From: Aculops lycopersici
Taxonomy: Eukaryota; Arthropoda; Arachnida; Trombidiformes; Eriophyidae
Direction: 5' to 3'
DNA length: 64,000 bases
Assembly (NCBI GenBank): GCA_015350385.1
Contig: WNKI01000002.1
Location: 5,941,414 to 6,005,413 of the forward strand
Shown here: piece after piece, positions 42,731 through 52,225 of the stretch
How the letters are laid out: every line of letters begins with the position of its first letter
How positions within the stretch are numbered: the stretch's first letter is position 1
The notes under the pieces: generated by a model
The model's input: only the letters and a program-made list of their open reading frames with translations
Databases searched by the model: none
Told to the model about the DNA's origin: nothing
Position numbers and translations under genes: made by a program

Positions 42731-44527
42731 ATGTTCTCGTTTACCATTAATACGCAAACAATCGCTCAGTACTCACATAGAATCAATAAAATCACCGCCA
42801 ACTTGCTACAATCTCCCTCTAAAGGTTACTCGGGCTCATGTCCGTTCCTTCGGTCAATCTCAAGCATAACAACAGGTGGAGCAGAGAATCTAAATGCTAC
42901 CTCGGAGACGAAGAGTTTGTTTGCCGATGCTGAGTATGTGGATCAATCAGCCGATGAGTCATATGAGCAGCAACAACAACAACAACAACTATCGCAACAC
43001 TTACACCATCACCAACATCAGCAGCAACAAGAGTATCGAGACAGATATACAACCCATCGCCAGCACCAGCAGCAACAGGTGCAACAGAGAGAGTTCAATC
43101 AATCGCAAGAGAGGAGAGCATTCAAACTTATTGACACAAAGAAGCATCGACATCACCGAAACGATCAGGAAGCAAAGAATGACAATTGTTACGATTACAA
43201 CACTAGATTAAAGGAGCTCATTGAGGCCAAGAAGGCCGACGAAAGCTATAGAATCTTCAGAAAGGTTAGAAGATTTAGCAACAACTTTCCTCATGGCGAG
43301 GAACAGGGTAAGCCGGTTACAATTTGGTGCAGCAACGATTACTTTGGCATGAGCAGTCATCCAAAGGTTCGCCAGGCGATTGCCAAGGCGCTCGACGATT
43401 ATGGAGCCGGAAGTGGAGGGACAAGGAACATTGCTGGAAATAGTCCAATTCACGAGCAACTCGAATGGGATCTAGCGGATTTGCACGAGAAGGAGGCGGC
43501 ACTATTGTTTTCCTCGTGTTATGTTGCTAATGATTCAACTCTGTTCACCTTGCTGAAACTCCTACCAAATTGTCATATCCTCTCCGACGCTGGCAATCAT
43601 GCCTCAATGATTCAGGGAATCAGAAACTCGGCGGCCCCTAGACATATATTCAAGTCCTTTGATCCCGTTGACTTGGAGGAGAAGCTCAAACAATTACCCA
43701 TCTCAACGCCAAAAATTGTAGCCTTTGAAACAGTTCACTCAATGACAGGTGACATCAGTGACGTCGGGCGAATGTGTGATATATCCCACAAATATGGAGC
43801 ACTCACTTTTGTTGACGAGGTTCACGCTGTTGGTTTGTATGGCAAGCACGGAGCTGGTATTGCGCAACGCGATGGTTGCATGGATAAAATTGACATCGTC
43901 TCGGGAACTCTAGGTAAAGCCTATGGGAACTTTGGGGGTTATGTCGCCGCGTCCGCCGAGCTTATAGATGTAATCCGTAGCTACGCCTCGGGTTTTATCT
44001 TCACAACCAGCTTGCCACCAACGGTCACCTGTGGAGCAACTGAATCCGTAAGAATACTCAAGGGCGAAGAGGGTCGCCAACTGAGGGAAATGCAACAAAA
44101 TAATGTGTTCCACATGAAGCGGGCACTAACAGCAGCTGGTCTGCCCCACTACCCGAGCAAGAGTCACATTATTCCCATTCCAGTTGGAAATGCGGCCAAG
44201 TGCACCAGGGTCTCAAATGACCTACTTGATATGGGCCACTACATTCAATCAATCAACTATCCCACGGTTCCGAAGGGATCCGAACGCTTGAGAGTCTCCG
44301 TAACGCCATTTCACAATGAGCGAATGATTGATAATCTCATCGAAAATATAGTGAAAGTATGGCGACGCAACGAATTAAACTTCTTGCCACCAGTTGAATT
44401 GATCAATTCCAAGTGCCGTAGGCATCAGGTGATGGGTCAACTAGATACAAGAGTTGGCCACAGTTTGTGGTGTGAGTTGTGTCACAGGAACATGGACTTG
44501 TCCAGCAAGACCGCAATTATTGGTTAG
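42731..44527 (+). CDS. ALAS: 5-aminolevulinate synthase, mitochondrial
   Basis: The first ATG in frame is at 42731 (context AAGATG), giving 598 residues. The upstream part of the frame has no ATG. The presequence carries a Cys-Pro haem-regulatory motif (SGSCPFLRS, Cys37-Pro38). A Gln/His-rich spacer follows, then the AONS catalytic core: ITIWCSNDYFGMSSHPKV-like start, GAGSGGTRNIAGNSPIHEQL, LSDAGNHASMIQGIR, TFVDEVHAVGLYGKHGAGIA, the pyridoxal-phosphate lysine in SGTLGKAYGNFGGY (Lys396), FIFTTSLPP and INYPTVPKGSERLRV. It condenses glycine and succinyl-CoA, the first step of haem synthesis. The ending with CELCHRNMDL parallels the vertebrate CNFCRRPLHFE tail. It is intronless. Confidence 0.96.
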   Translation: MFSFTINTQTIAQYSHRINKITANLLQSPSKGYSGSCPFLRSISSITTGGAENLNATSETKSLFADAEYVDQSADESYEQQQQQQQLSQHLHHHQHQQQQEYRDRYTTHRQHQQQQVQQREFNQSQERRAFKLIDTKKHRHHRNDQEAKNDNCYDYNTRLKELIEAKKADESYRIFRKVRRFSNNFPHGEEQGKPVTIWCSNDYFGMSSHPKVRQAIAKALDDYGAGSGGTRNIAGNSPIHEQLEWDLADLHEKEAALLFSSCYVANDSTLFTLLKLLPNCHILSDAGNHASMIQGIRNSAAPRHIFKSFDPVDLEEKLKQLPISTPKIVAFETVHSMTGDISDVGRMCDISHKYGALTFVDEVHAVGLYGKHGAGIAQRDGCMDKIDIVSGTLGKAYGNFGGYVAASAELIDVIRSYASGFIFTTSLPPTVTCGATESVRILKGEEGRQLREMQQNNVFHMKRALTAAGLPHYPSKSHIIPIPVGNAAKCTRVSNDLLDMGHYIQSINYPTVPKGSERLRVSVTPFHNERMIDNLIENIVKVWRRNELNFLPPVELINSKCRRHQVMGQLDTRVGHSLWCELCHRNMDLSSKTAIIG

Positions 44528-44779
44528 GCGGCCCGACAAACCGATATGGAAGTGGAAACTTGTTGAAACTTGGTAAACTAGAAAATAAATTTAGATTGAG
44601 ACTAGTTGTTTAGTGGAAAATTAAATGGCGGTATTTATTCTGATGTTTCTTGTTGGTTGGTTGTTGGTCGTGATGACATGAACATGTCCATGTGAAACAC
44701 GCATCAGCACAGTTATGATCATTAACACAAATTATGGGTGTTTGATATTGCTACCTAGAGCTATGTAAATTTTGCGCGC

Positions 44780-46966
44780 TTAGTCGACCTCTTCCATCTT
44801 ATTGACCTCGTCGCCTCCCTCAGCTGCGGCAGCCTCAGCCTCTGGAGCACTTTCCTCAGCTTGTGGCTCGTCCTCGTCGATTCCGAGACCAAGCTTGATC
44901 ATTCGGTGGATTCTTGAACCGTGAACCTCAGGCTCCTCGAGAGAGAATCCCGAGCACAGAAGTGAGGTCTCGAATAGAAGCATAACCAAGTCCTTGACTG
45001 ACTTGTCGTTCTTGTCAGCGTCGGCACGCTGGCGCAATACATCAATGATTGGGTGGTCTGGGTTGATCTCAAGGTTCTTCTTGGCAACCATATAGCTCAT
45101 GGTGCTGGCATCACGTAAGGCTTGAGCCTTCATGATGCGTTCCATGTTGGCAGTCCATCCGTAGTTTCCGGTGACAATACAACATGGGGATGAAACAAGT
45201 CTGTTTGATACTGTAACTTTCTCAACTTTTCCTGATAGGATCTCCTTGATTACCTTGCACAAGTTCTCGAACTTCTTTTGGTCTTCCTCTCGCTTCTTCT
45301 TCTCCTCTTCATCCTCTGGAAGCTCAAGACCCTCCTTGGTGACTGAGACCAGTTGCTTGCCATCGAACTCCTTGAGTTGTTGTACACAGTACTCGTCGAT
45401 TGGCTCTGTCATGTAAACCACCTCATATCCACGCTTCTTGATTCTTTCAACAAAGGCTGAGTTAGCCACCACTTCCTTCGACTCACCTGTGATGAAGTAA
45501 ATGTGCTTTTGGTTCTCCTTCATGCGCGAAACATAATCCTTCAGTGAGCACATTTGCTCGCCTGAAGCTGATGTGTAGAATCGGAGCAGCTCGGCTAGCT
45601 TGGTCTTGTTTTGTGTGTCTTCGTGGATACCTAACTTGATGTTCTTGCCAAAGTGCTCGTAGAACTTGGCGTAGAGATCTGGTTGGTCAGCAAGTTCCTC
45701 GAACAATTGGAGACACTTCTTGACTAAGTTCTTACGGATAACCTTTAGGATCTTGTTTTGTTGCAACATTTCTCTTGAAATGTTCAATGGCAAGTCCTCT
45801 GAGTCGACGACACCCTTAATGAAGTTGAGGTATTCTGGAACCAAATCCTCACAGTTCTCCATAATGAAGACACGCCTGACGTACAACTTGATGTTGTTCT
45901 TTTGGCGACGGTTCTCAAAGAGATCGAATGGAGCCCTCTTTGGTACGAATAGAAGAGCACGGAACTCGAGTTGACCCTCAACTGAAAAGTGCTTAACTGC
46001 TAGGTGCTCTTCCCAGTCGTTCGTGAGACTCTTGTAAAACTCTCCATACTCGGCCTCGGTAATATCATCGGCATTTCTCATCCAAAGAGGCTTGGTCTTG
46101 TTTAGCTCATCCTCGTCAATGTACTTCTCCTTGATAGTTTTCTTCTTCTTCTTCTTTTCACCCTCCTCCTTGTCTTCGTCGCCTTCCTTCTTCTCTTCCT
46201 CCTCACCTTCCTTCTTCTCTTTATCCTCTTCGCCCTCCTTCTTCTCCTCCGAATCTTCGGTGGCCTCATCGTCTTCGACCTCCTTCTCGCGCTCCTTCTC
46301 AAGGACCAACTTTATTGGGTAGCCAATAAATTGTGAGTGCTTCTTGACGATGTCCTTGATCTTGCGCTCCTCTAAGAAGTCAGTTTGGTCCTCCTTCAGG
46401 TGCATGATGATCTTGGTACCACGACCTAGTGGCTCGCTCATGTCACGCTTGATGGTGAACGAACCACCGGCGGACGACTCCCAGGCGTATTGGTCATCGT
46501 CGTTGTGTTTCGATATGACAACAACGCGATCGGCAACCAGGTAGATGGAGTAGAAACCAACACCAAATTGACCAATCATGGAAATGTCGGCGCCAGAGTT
46601 GAGTGCCTCCATGAAAGCCTTTGTACCTGACTTAGCAATAGTACCCAAGTTGTTGATTAAATCTTGCTTGGTCATACCGATACCTGAGTCAATAATGGTG
46701 AGGGTTCTGGCCTCCTTGTTCGGAATGATCTTAATCTGTAGCTCCTTGTTGGAGTCCAGTTGCTTAGGGTCAGTAAGGCCAGCATATCTAATCTTGTCGA
46801 GGGCATCGCTTGAGTTGGAGATGAGTTCACGAAGAAAGATTTCCTTGTTTGAGTAAAATGTGTTAATGATAAGACTCATAAGCTGTGCAATTTCCGCTTG
46901 GAAGGCAAACGACTCGGCCTTCGAGTCGGCCATTTGAACATCAGGTTGTTGTTGAACATCCGCCAT
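44780..46966 (-). CDS. Hsp83: Cytosolic heat shock protein HSP90 (HSP83)
   Basis: 728 residues, the standard length, ending with the TPR-docking MEEVD. N-terminal ATPase motifs are EIAQLMSLIINTFYSNKEIF, ELISNSSDALDKIRY, LTIIDSGIGMTK and GQFGVGFYSIYLVADRV. A Lys/Glu charged linker spans about 220-275. The middle domain has KPLWMRNADDITEAEYGEFY and the catalytic-loop RELLF-type segment GQLEFRALLFVPKRAPFD. It folds kinases and steroid-receptor-type clients. No intron in the coding region. Heat-shock elements occur in the upstream spacer. The alternating GAG/AAG linker makes long artefactual frames on the other strand. Confidence 0.98.
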   Translation of the reverse strand: MADVQQQPDVQMADSKAESFAFQAEIAQLMSLIINTFYSNKEIFLRELISNSSDALDKIRYAGLTDPKQLDSNKELQIKIIPNKEARTLTIIDSGIGMTKQDLINNLGTIAKSGTKAFMEALNSGADISMIGQFGVGFYSIYLVADRVVVISKHNDDDQYAWESSAGGSFTIKRDMSEPLGRGTKIIMHLKEDQTDFLEERKIKDIVKKHSQFIGYPIKLVLEKEREKEVEDDEATEDSEEKKEGEEDKEKKEGEEEEKKEGDEDKEEGEKKKKKKTIKEKYIDEDELNKTKPLWMRNADDITEAEYGEFYKSLTNDWEEHLAVKHFSVEGQLEFRALLFVPKRAPFDLFENRRQKNNIKLYVRRVFIMENCEDLVPEYLNFIKGVVDSEDLPLNISREMLQQNKILKVIRKNLVKKCLQLFEELADQPDLYAKFYEHFGKNIKLGIHEDTQNKTKLAELLRFYTSASGEQMCSLKDYVSRMKENQKHIYFITGESKEVVANSAFVERIKKRGYEVVYMTEPIDEYCVQQLKEFDGKQLVSVTKEGLELPEDEEEKKKREEDQKKFENLCKVIKEILSGKVEKVTVSNRLVSSPCCIVTGNYGWTANMERIMKAQALRDASTMSYMVAKKNLEINPDHPIIDVLRQRADADKNDKSVKDLVMLLFETSLLCSGFSLEEPEVHGSRIHRMIKLGLGIDEDEPQAEESAPEAEAAAAEGGDEVNKMEEVD

Positions 46967-47225
46967 GATTTAAATATGTTAGAGAGATATCTGAACTAAT
47001 TTATATAACTTGAGAGTTATTTGCAGGTTATTTGGTTGGATTTGTTGTTTTAGAGTTGGGTTTGATGATATAATGTGTTAAATACTTTTAGGATAAGTTT
47101 TGCGTTTATCTCGAGGAGTTTAAATTGATGTAATCGTTTAGATTCGCGTACGGCAACTGTTTCTCAACGGCAATTCTTGGTCCGAAAAAGTGTGTGCGGC
47201 ACGTTTAAATTGAACGCCTGGTAAT

Positions 47226-47233
47226 TTCTAGAA
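47226..47233. promoter_or_regulatory. Heat-shock element half (TTCnnGAA)
   Basis: TTCTAGAA, followed by AGAAA, forms two alternating units and part of a third. 260 bp from the HSP90 start. Confidence 0.4.
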
Positions 47234-47514
47234 AGAAAACTACAGTGTAAAGAGGTAGAAGGAAAGAGAGCGAACGAGCGAGAAAGACAAGCGATGTGAA
47301 TAACACGCTGGATTTCAGCATGCTTCTGCCATTGCATTCGCAATGTACCGCCCGGCGCCGTCGAATTGCAAGTCAAGTTGGGGGTGGCAGAGTGCCGACC
47401 TAATGGGATTTTCATGTGTTTCTTTGGGGGAGGGAAGAGCGAGAGAAGCGAGTGTTTGTACTGCATTGATCTCAATGTTGCGGCTTGTTCAGTGCATGAG
47501 AGAGTGTGCGCTGT

Positions 47515-47526
47515 TTCTCGAAAGAA
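47515..47526. promoter_or_regulatory. Imperfect heat-shock element
   Basis: TTCTCGAAAGAA has TTC, two spacer bases and GAA, then a second same-orientation GAA. It sits 18 bp from the perfect element. Confidence 0.4.
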
Positions 47527-47543
47527 AACCCGATTTTCTGTTT

Positions 47544-47556
47544 TTCTCGAACGTTC
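47544..47556. promoter_or_regulatory. Perfect three-unit heat-shock element
   Basis: TTCTCGAACGTTC is TTC-nn-GAA-nn-TTC, the canonical HSF trimer site. It lies between HSP90 and PMPCA and probably drives HSP90. Confidence 0.65.
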
Positions 47557-47696
47557 GCGCCCATGCAAGCCATTGGAAGAATTTTGTAGAATTTTTCCAA
47601 GTTAACAAAATTCTATTTTGACACCTGTAAACACCTACCATCAGGTGAGGTAACCAGTCACCAGAAAACTCTGGTCGACCACCGACACTTGCGTAG

Positions 47697-49298
47697 ATGA
47701 CCTCCAGAGTATTAGTTAAGAGGCTAAGTGGCCTGGTCAAGCTTCGTACGCCCAGAGGCAACGGCACCCAATTAGAAACTAGCTCACGCCGAAGTTTGCA
47801 TGCTGCTCAGGATCAAGTTCCTCGTGTTGAATCTCAACTATCTAATCAAGAAGTATGTAAGGTGCCATTGACAAAACCCATCCCTGGCTTACCAACTGTT
47901 GTGTATCCAGATGCCGCCGCAACAAGAGATGCGGAAACAAAAGTGACTGTGATGAGTAATGGCCTCAAGGTCGCTTCGGAAAAAAAGTTTGGCCAGTATT
48001 GTATTGCTGGTGTTGCAATCAATTCTGGTTCCCGGCTGGAGGCCTCATATCCAGCTGGTGTATCGCATTTCATCGAACGATCTGCCTTCAGGTCAACAGA
48101 GAAGTTTAGAAATCGTGAGCACATCCTAGAGGTACTTTCACATGTTGGTGGCACCTTCGACTGTCAGGGCTCAAGAGACCTCATGGTCTATGCAGTGTCA
48201 GTCATAAATGAACACCTAGAGACGGCTGTTGACCTATTGGGTGAGGCCGTTTTGCGACCACAATTTACCGACGACGAGATAGCTGACACCGCAAATAGAA
48301 TATCTTTCGAACTTCAAGATGCATCCTATGATCCAGAGAGAAAGGTACTGCTCGGCGAGATGATACACGCAGCAGCATATGGAAACCAGACACTCGGACT
48401 ACCCAAATTGTGTCCCGAGGAAAACCTGAAAAGTATTACCCCTAGTCTTATGTTCAATTATCTCAAGCACAACCACACACCTGATAGGATAGTGTTAGCT
48501 GGAGTTGGCGTCGAGCACGAGAAGCTTGTTGAGTACGCTCAGAAATACTTCGTCGATCAACCATCCACTTGGGTTTCAAAGCCGTCTTTAGCCAGTGAGT
48601 ATCCGAAAACAATTGAACGACCCAAGTCCATATATACTGGTGGCATACAAGCAATTCAGGCTGACTTGTCCAGTGTCAGTCTAGGGCCAACTCCTTTGCC
48701 TAACTTGGCCCACTTTCAGCTTGGCTTTGAAGTCTGCTCTCACCTTGAGCTAGATGAGTTTGTTGTTGTTTGCGTTATGAATATGCTCATGGGCGGAGGA
48801 GGTTCTTTCTCGGCCGGTGGCCCTGGAAAAGGAATGTTCACTAGATTGTTCACCAGTGTTCTTAACAGGTTTCATTGGATTCATAGTTGCGCAGCCCACA
48901 ATGCCTCCTACGAAGACTCTGGCTTGTTCTACATCCAATCGAGTTCAGACCCTTCACAGCTCAAGAATCTAGTCGACATTGTGATACATGAGTTTAAAGA
49001 TCTGGCATCCGGACCAATATACAAAGACGAACTCGCTCGTGCTAAGAAGCAATTGATCTCAATGTTATGGATAAACTTAGAGATAAGACCCGTTGTGTTC
49101 GAAGATATCGCAAGACAAGTCCTTTCAACTGGTTATAGAAGACAACCCAAGCAACTCATTGAGAAAATTGAAAGTGTCACCGAGGAGGACATTAGAAGGG
49201 TGGCCACTAAAATGCTCAAGAAAACACCAACTGTTGCTTGTCTTGGAGATCTAGCAAACTTACCTCCATACGAATACATCAAATCAAAGTTGAACTAG
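47697..49298 (+). CDS. PMPCA: Mitochondrial processing peptidase subunit alpha
   Basis: 533 residues. A basic presequence (MTSRVLVKRLSGLVKLRTPR) leads into the M16 fold: VTVMSNGLKVASEKKFGQYC, GSRLEASYPAGVSHFIERSA, FRNREHILEVLSHVGGTFD. The catalytic HxxEH is replaced by HFIER, as in alpha subunits. The substrate-binding glycine-rich loop MLMGGGGSFSAGGPGKGMF is intact. The C-terminal domain has LARAKKQLISMLWINLEIRP. With PMPCB it removes presequences from imported proteins in the matrix. It is intronless. The dUTPase stop lies 41 bp downstream on the other strand. Confidence 0.96.
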   Translation: MTSRVLVKRLSGLVKLRTPRGNGTQLETSSRRSLHAAQDQVPRVESQLSNQEVCKVPLTKPIPGLPTVVYPDAAATRDAETKVTVMSNGLKVASEKKFGQYCIAGVAINSGSRLEASYPAGVSHFIERSAFRSTEKFRNREHILEVLSHVGGTFDCQGSRDLMVYAVSVINEHLETAVDLLGEAVLRPQFTDDEIADTANRISFELQDASYDPERKVLLGEMIHAAAYGNQTLGLPKLCPEENLKSITPSLMFNYLKHNHTPDRIVLAGVGVEHEKLVEYAQKYFVDQPSTWVSKPSLASEYPKTIERPKSIYTGGIQAIQADLSSVSLGPTPLPNLAHFQLGFEVCSHLELDEFVVVCVMNMLMGGGGSFSAGGPGKGMFTRLFTSVLNRFHWIHSCAAHNASYEDSGLFYIQSSSDPSQLKNLVDIVIHEFKDLASGPIYKDELARAKKQLISMLWINLEIRPVVFEDIARQVLSTGYRRQPKQLIEKIESVTEEDIRRVATKMLKKTPTVACLGDLANLPPYEYIKSKLN

Positions 49299-49338
49299 TT
49301 TTTTATTATGTTTATCGATCATCATGTATAGAAGTCAA

Positions 49339-49878
49339 TTAAACACCCGTAGATCCAAAACCGTTAGCTCCTCGATCAGTGTTATCCAACTCATTCACTT
49401 CCTGGATGTCAGTGTAAGCGATCTTCTCACAAATTAGCTGGGCAATCCTATCGCCTCGCTTAATTTCGAAGTCGAACTCACCAAAGTTGAACAAAATAAC
49501 ATTGACAGGTCCACGATAGTCCTCATCAATGACACCTGCTCCTACGTCGATGGAGTGCTTCCACGCCAAACCGGAGCGAGGTGCAACTCTTCCGTAACAT
49601 CCCGATGGCAGGGCAATTTGGAGATCTGTTTTGACCATCTCTTTTCCATGGGCCTTGATCACATAGTCGTAGGCGGCGTACAAGTCGTACCCTGCTGAAA
49701 GTTTTGAGCCCTTAGTTGGAACAGTGGCGAACTCGCTTAGTTTTTTGACAAATAATTTCGACATCTTGATAGAGTAAGATTGATTTTTGAAAAGATTAAT
49801 AACGGAAAATTTGTTAGTTACACTTGACACGTGAGATTTATGGCGCGCGTTGGATGCAAAAACAAAGGATTCGGACAT
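49339..49878 (-). CDS. dUTPase: dUTPase (deoxyuridine triphosphatase), probable dual start
   Basis: 179 residues from the ATG at 49878. All five trimeric dUTPase motifs are present: SAGYDLYAA, PRSGLAWKHS, the uracil-binding hairpin GAGVIDEDYRG, RGDRIAQLI and the C-terminal P-loop-like DRGANGFGSTG. It hydrolyses dUTP to dUMP and pyrophosphate, keeping uracil out of DNA. The first 38 residues (Ser, Asn, Lys and Arg rich, almost no acidic residues) look like a mitochondrial presequence. A second in-frame ATG at 49764 (MSKLFVKKLSEFA) would give a compact nuclear form, comparable to the two human isoforms. Isoform use is inferred. Confidence 0.96.
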   Translation of the reverse strand: MSESFVFASNARHKSHVSSVTNKFSVINLFKNQSYSIKMSKLFVKKLSEFATVPTKGSKLSAGYDLYAAYDYVIKAHGKEMVKTDLQIALPSGCYGRVAPRSGLAWKHSIDVGAGVIDEDYRGPVNVILFNFGEFDFEIKRGDRIAQLICEKIAYTDIQEVNELDNTDRGANGFGSTGV

Positions 49879-50076
49879 TCAAATAGCAACGGGTGAACTT
49901 TGGTTGCTGTTGTGACTTCCACTCTTGCGTTCAGAAAAGTTCGTGCAACTCACGTGTGCATCCATTATTTACTGACACCGGCTCACTAAAATTAGTAACT
50001 TATTTATTTTATAGATATTCAATTCTGTTGAGTATCTATTTCATCACCATCATATCAATAGCTATAGTTGAACCCC

Positions 50077-50595
50077 ATGGATTCCTCGCTTTATTACCAC
50101 CAATCGAAGGAGAATCTCACATTGACGCCAAGACGGAGCCCTATGCTAGAGGCCGTCCAAAAACGAAGACGCGAAGTGGTCAGATCAGAGAAAGCAGCGT
50201 ATTGGGCTTTATTCAATACTTCCATTGCCCTAATATCATATTATGATCTATGTTACCTTAAGGTGTTGAGTGATATCTCAGTGTACTTGACTGTATTCGA
50301 GTGGTTGTTATGTGCTTTATTTACCACAACTGCCTGTTACGACTTTATCATCCATTTCTGGGCCCACACAGTGATGAGACCCATAGTTATAAGCCCTAGT
50401 GAGAAAAGATTATTAGGAATACATGACGACGAATTTGGATTCAAGATACAAGAATCGCCACCTGTTAACAAGGAGCCAATTTATGATAACTTACCACCCT
50501 ACGAGATCCATTATTCATTTGAGGAAGACGAGAAAGTAGTACAACCATCTGAGAGGATAAGAAAAGTCATAAGGTCAGAAGCAACATCAAAATAA
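50077..50595 (+). CDS. TMEM209 N-terminal-domain-like membrane protein (short)
   Basis: 172 residues from the ATG at 50077. After a basic segment (EAVQKRRREVVRSEKAAYW) come two hydrophobic helices, WALFNTSIALISYYDLCYL and VFEWLLCALFTTTACYDFII. Then come VMRPIVISPSEKRLLGI and a YDNLPPYEIHY tail. The order and the 'PTSLVVSPGQQTLLGLK'-like segment of human TMEM209 suggest homology to its first 120 residues. TMEM209 is a nuclear-envelope protein of about 560 residues, but here the frame ends at 172 and only 157 bp separate it from the convergent ALDH stop. The stop codon lies inside an AATAAA (50591-50596). Homology is probable, not certain. Confidence 0.55.
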   Translation: MDSSLYYHQSKENLTLTPRRSPMLEAVQKRRREVVRSEKAAYWALFNTSIALISYYDLCYLKVLSDISVYLTVFEWLLCALFTTTACYDFIIHFWAHTVMRPIVISPSEKRLLGIHDDEFGFKIQESPPVNKEPIYDNLPPYEIHYSFEEDEKVVQPSERIRKVIRSEATSK

Positions 50596-50752
50596 ACTAT
50601 TGTGCGAACTATCTGCGGTTTGTTATTATATCAACTTGTTGAATAGTCATTCTCTTATCCATCGTTTCTTCTAATTGATTTAGCTCATCGTTCATTGGTT
50701 TGTCAGTCGGTCGTTTTGTTAAGATTTTGTTAGAACATACAACTTTAACGTA

Positions 50753-52225
50753 TCATATCTTCACTGGCATGTCAACAACAACAGCCTTGACCTCGTAATA
50801 CTGGCTCAAGCCATCAAGTCCAAACTCGCGGCCAACGCCTGACTGCTTGAAGCCTCCAAATGGAACCTGAACCCCACCAATTAAATATTGATTAACATAC
50901 ACCTGCCCGGCATCAAGTCGAGCTGATACTTCCAAAGCAGTGTTCAAATCCTTGGTAAACAAACCAGCGCCGAGGCCATAGCTAGTACTATTGGCTCGCT
51001 CAATTACCTCTTCGGTATCCTTGAATTTGAGAATCTGCTGCACGGGGCCAAAGATTTCCTCCCTAGCAATTCTCATGTTATCTGTAACATTCGAAAAAAC
51101 GGTTGGCTCAACAAACAATCCCTTGTCGCCAACTCGCTTGCCGCCAATCTCCAAAGTGGCGCCTTCCTTAACGCCGGACTGGATCAAGTCCATCACCTTG
51201 TTGAATTGTTCCCCGTCAATTTGGGGCCCATGATCAACACTCTCGTCGAGTGGGTCACCGATCTTATGGGTCTTGGCTAATTCAACTGTCTTCTTAACAA
51301 ATTCGTCATAGATGGACTCATGAACAAAGGTTCTGGTTGCAGCAACGCAACATTGGCCTTGATTCACAACACACATCGAATGGGCCACCTCGACTGCCTT
51401 ATCCAGATCGGCATCCGGAAATATAATCAATGGACTCTTGCCGCCCAATTCAAGCGAGACTCGCTTGATTTTGTCCGAGGCGATGCGCTGGATGAGCTTG
51501 CCGACTTCGGTACTGCCAGTGAAGGTTATCAAGCGAACATCTGGATGCTCAACAATTGGCTGGCCTGTAGTCGGGCCAAAGCCGGTGACAAAATTAATGA
51601 CACCTGGCGGGAAGCCAGCCTCTTTAACGAGCGAAGCCAGATAGAGAGCTGTTAATGGTGTTTGTTCAGCTGGCTTAATGACAATAGTGTTACCCATTGC
51701 GATAATAGGAGCAATCTTAATGCAAGTGATCTCTATGGGATAGTTCCATGGAAGAATGGCGCCTACAACGCCCACTGGCTCGTAGCGAGTATAGGTAAAG
51801 GTCTTTCCGTCTGAGGGAATGACGGAACCAGAAACCTTGTCTGCGGCCCCGGCGTAGAATCTCAAGCAAGCAACTGCGGTTGGAATGTCACCTTCCCTCG
51901 CAACCTTGACCAATTTTCCATTGTCCAACGTCTCCAAGCTTGCTAGGTAGTCAATGTCACGTTCAATTAAATCAGCCAACTTAAACAACAGGGCAGCCCT
52001 CTGAGTGGCATCCATCTGACGATACTCCGAGTGGAATCTCATCGCTGCCTTAGCAGCCTGAACCGCCCGATCAACATCACGAGCACTTGCCTCTTGAACC
52101 TTAGCAATCACTTCCCCGGTCGCGGGATTGATCGTATCGAAAGTCTTTCCATCAAGGGAGTCAACAAATTCATTATTAATGAACAATTGGGTATATTTAA
52201 TCTCTGGCTTCTTGACAATAGACAT
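50753..52225 (-). CDS. NAD-dependent aldehyde dehydrogenase (ALDH1/2-like)
   Basis: 490 residues, the normal soluble ALDH length without a mitochondrial presequence. Visible motifs are INPATGEVIAKVQ, GAILPWNYPIEITCIKIAP, KPAEQTPLTALYLASL, the Rossmann GSTEVGKLIQ, the general base in LELGGKSP, the catalytic cysteine in NQGQCCVAATR (Cys293), EEIFGPVQQILKF, VYVNQYLIGGVQVPFGGFKQ and SGVGREFGLDGLSQY. It oxidises aldehydes to acids, probably in the cytosol. It is intronless. The ALDH1 versus ALDH2 branch cannot be settled by eye. Confidence 0.95.
   Translation of the reverse strand: MSIVKKPEIKYTQLFINNEFVDSLDGKTFDTINPATGEVIAKVQEASARDVDRAVQAAKAAMRFHSEYRQMDATQRAALLFKLADLIERDIDYLASLETLDNGKLVKVAREGDIPTAVACLRFYAGAADKVSGSVIPSDGKTFTYTRYEPVGVVGAILPWNYPIEITCIKIAPIIAMGNTIVIKPAEQTPLTALYLASLVKEAGFPPGVINFVTGFGPTTGQPIVEHPDVRLITFTGSTEVGKLIQRIASDKIKRVSLELGGKSPLIIFPDADLDKAVEVAHSMCVVNQGQCCVAATRTFVHESIYDEFVKKTVELAKTHKIGDPLDESVDHGPQIDGEQFNKVMDLIQSGVKEGATLEIGGKRVGDKGLFVEPTVFSNVTDNMRIAREEIFGPVQQILKFKDTEEVIERANSTSYGLGAGLFTKDLNTALEVSARLDAGQVYVNQYLIGGVQVPFGGFKQSGVGREFGLDGLSQYYEVKAVVVDMPVKI

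Larger units (their letters stand above)
46967..47696. promoter_or_regulatory. Divergent promoter region HSP90 / PMPCA with heat-shock elements
   Basis: 730 bp between divergent starts. It includes a perfect heat-shock element, a weaker neighbour and a third half-site (listed separately). A TATATAAA-like sequence lies near 47004 on the HSP90 side. HSP90 may have a long or spliced 5' UTR, since the perfect element lies about 580 bp from its start codon. Open frames of 70-134 codons across this spacer are chance. Confidence 0.55.

Noticed and set aside
46092..46322. Serine/phenylalanine-rich frame opposite HSP90
   Set aside because: It is the antisense of the Lys/Glu charged linker of HSP90.
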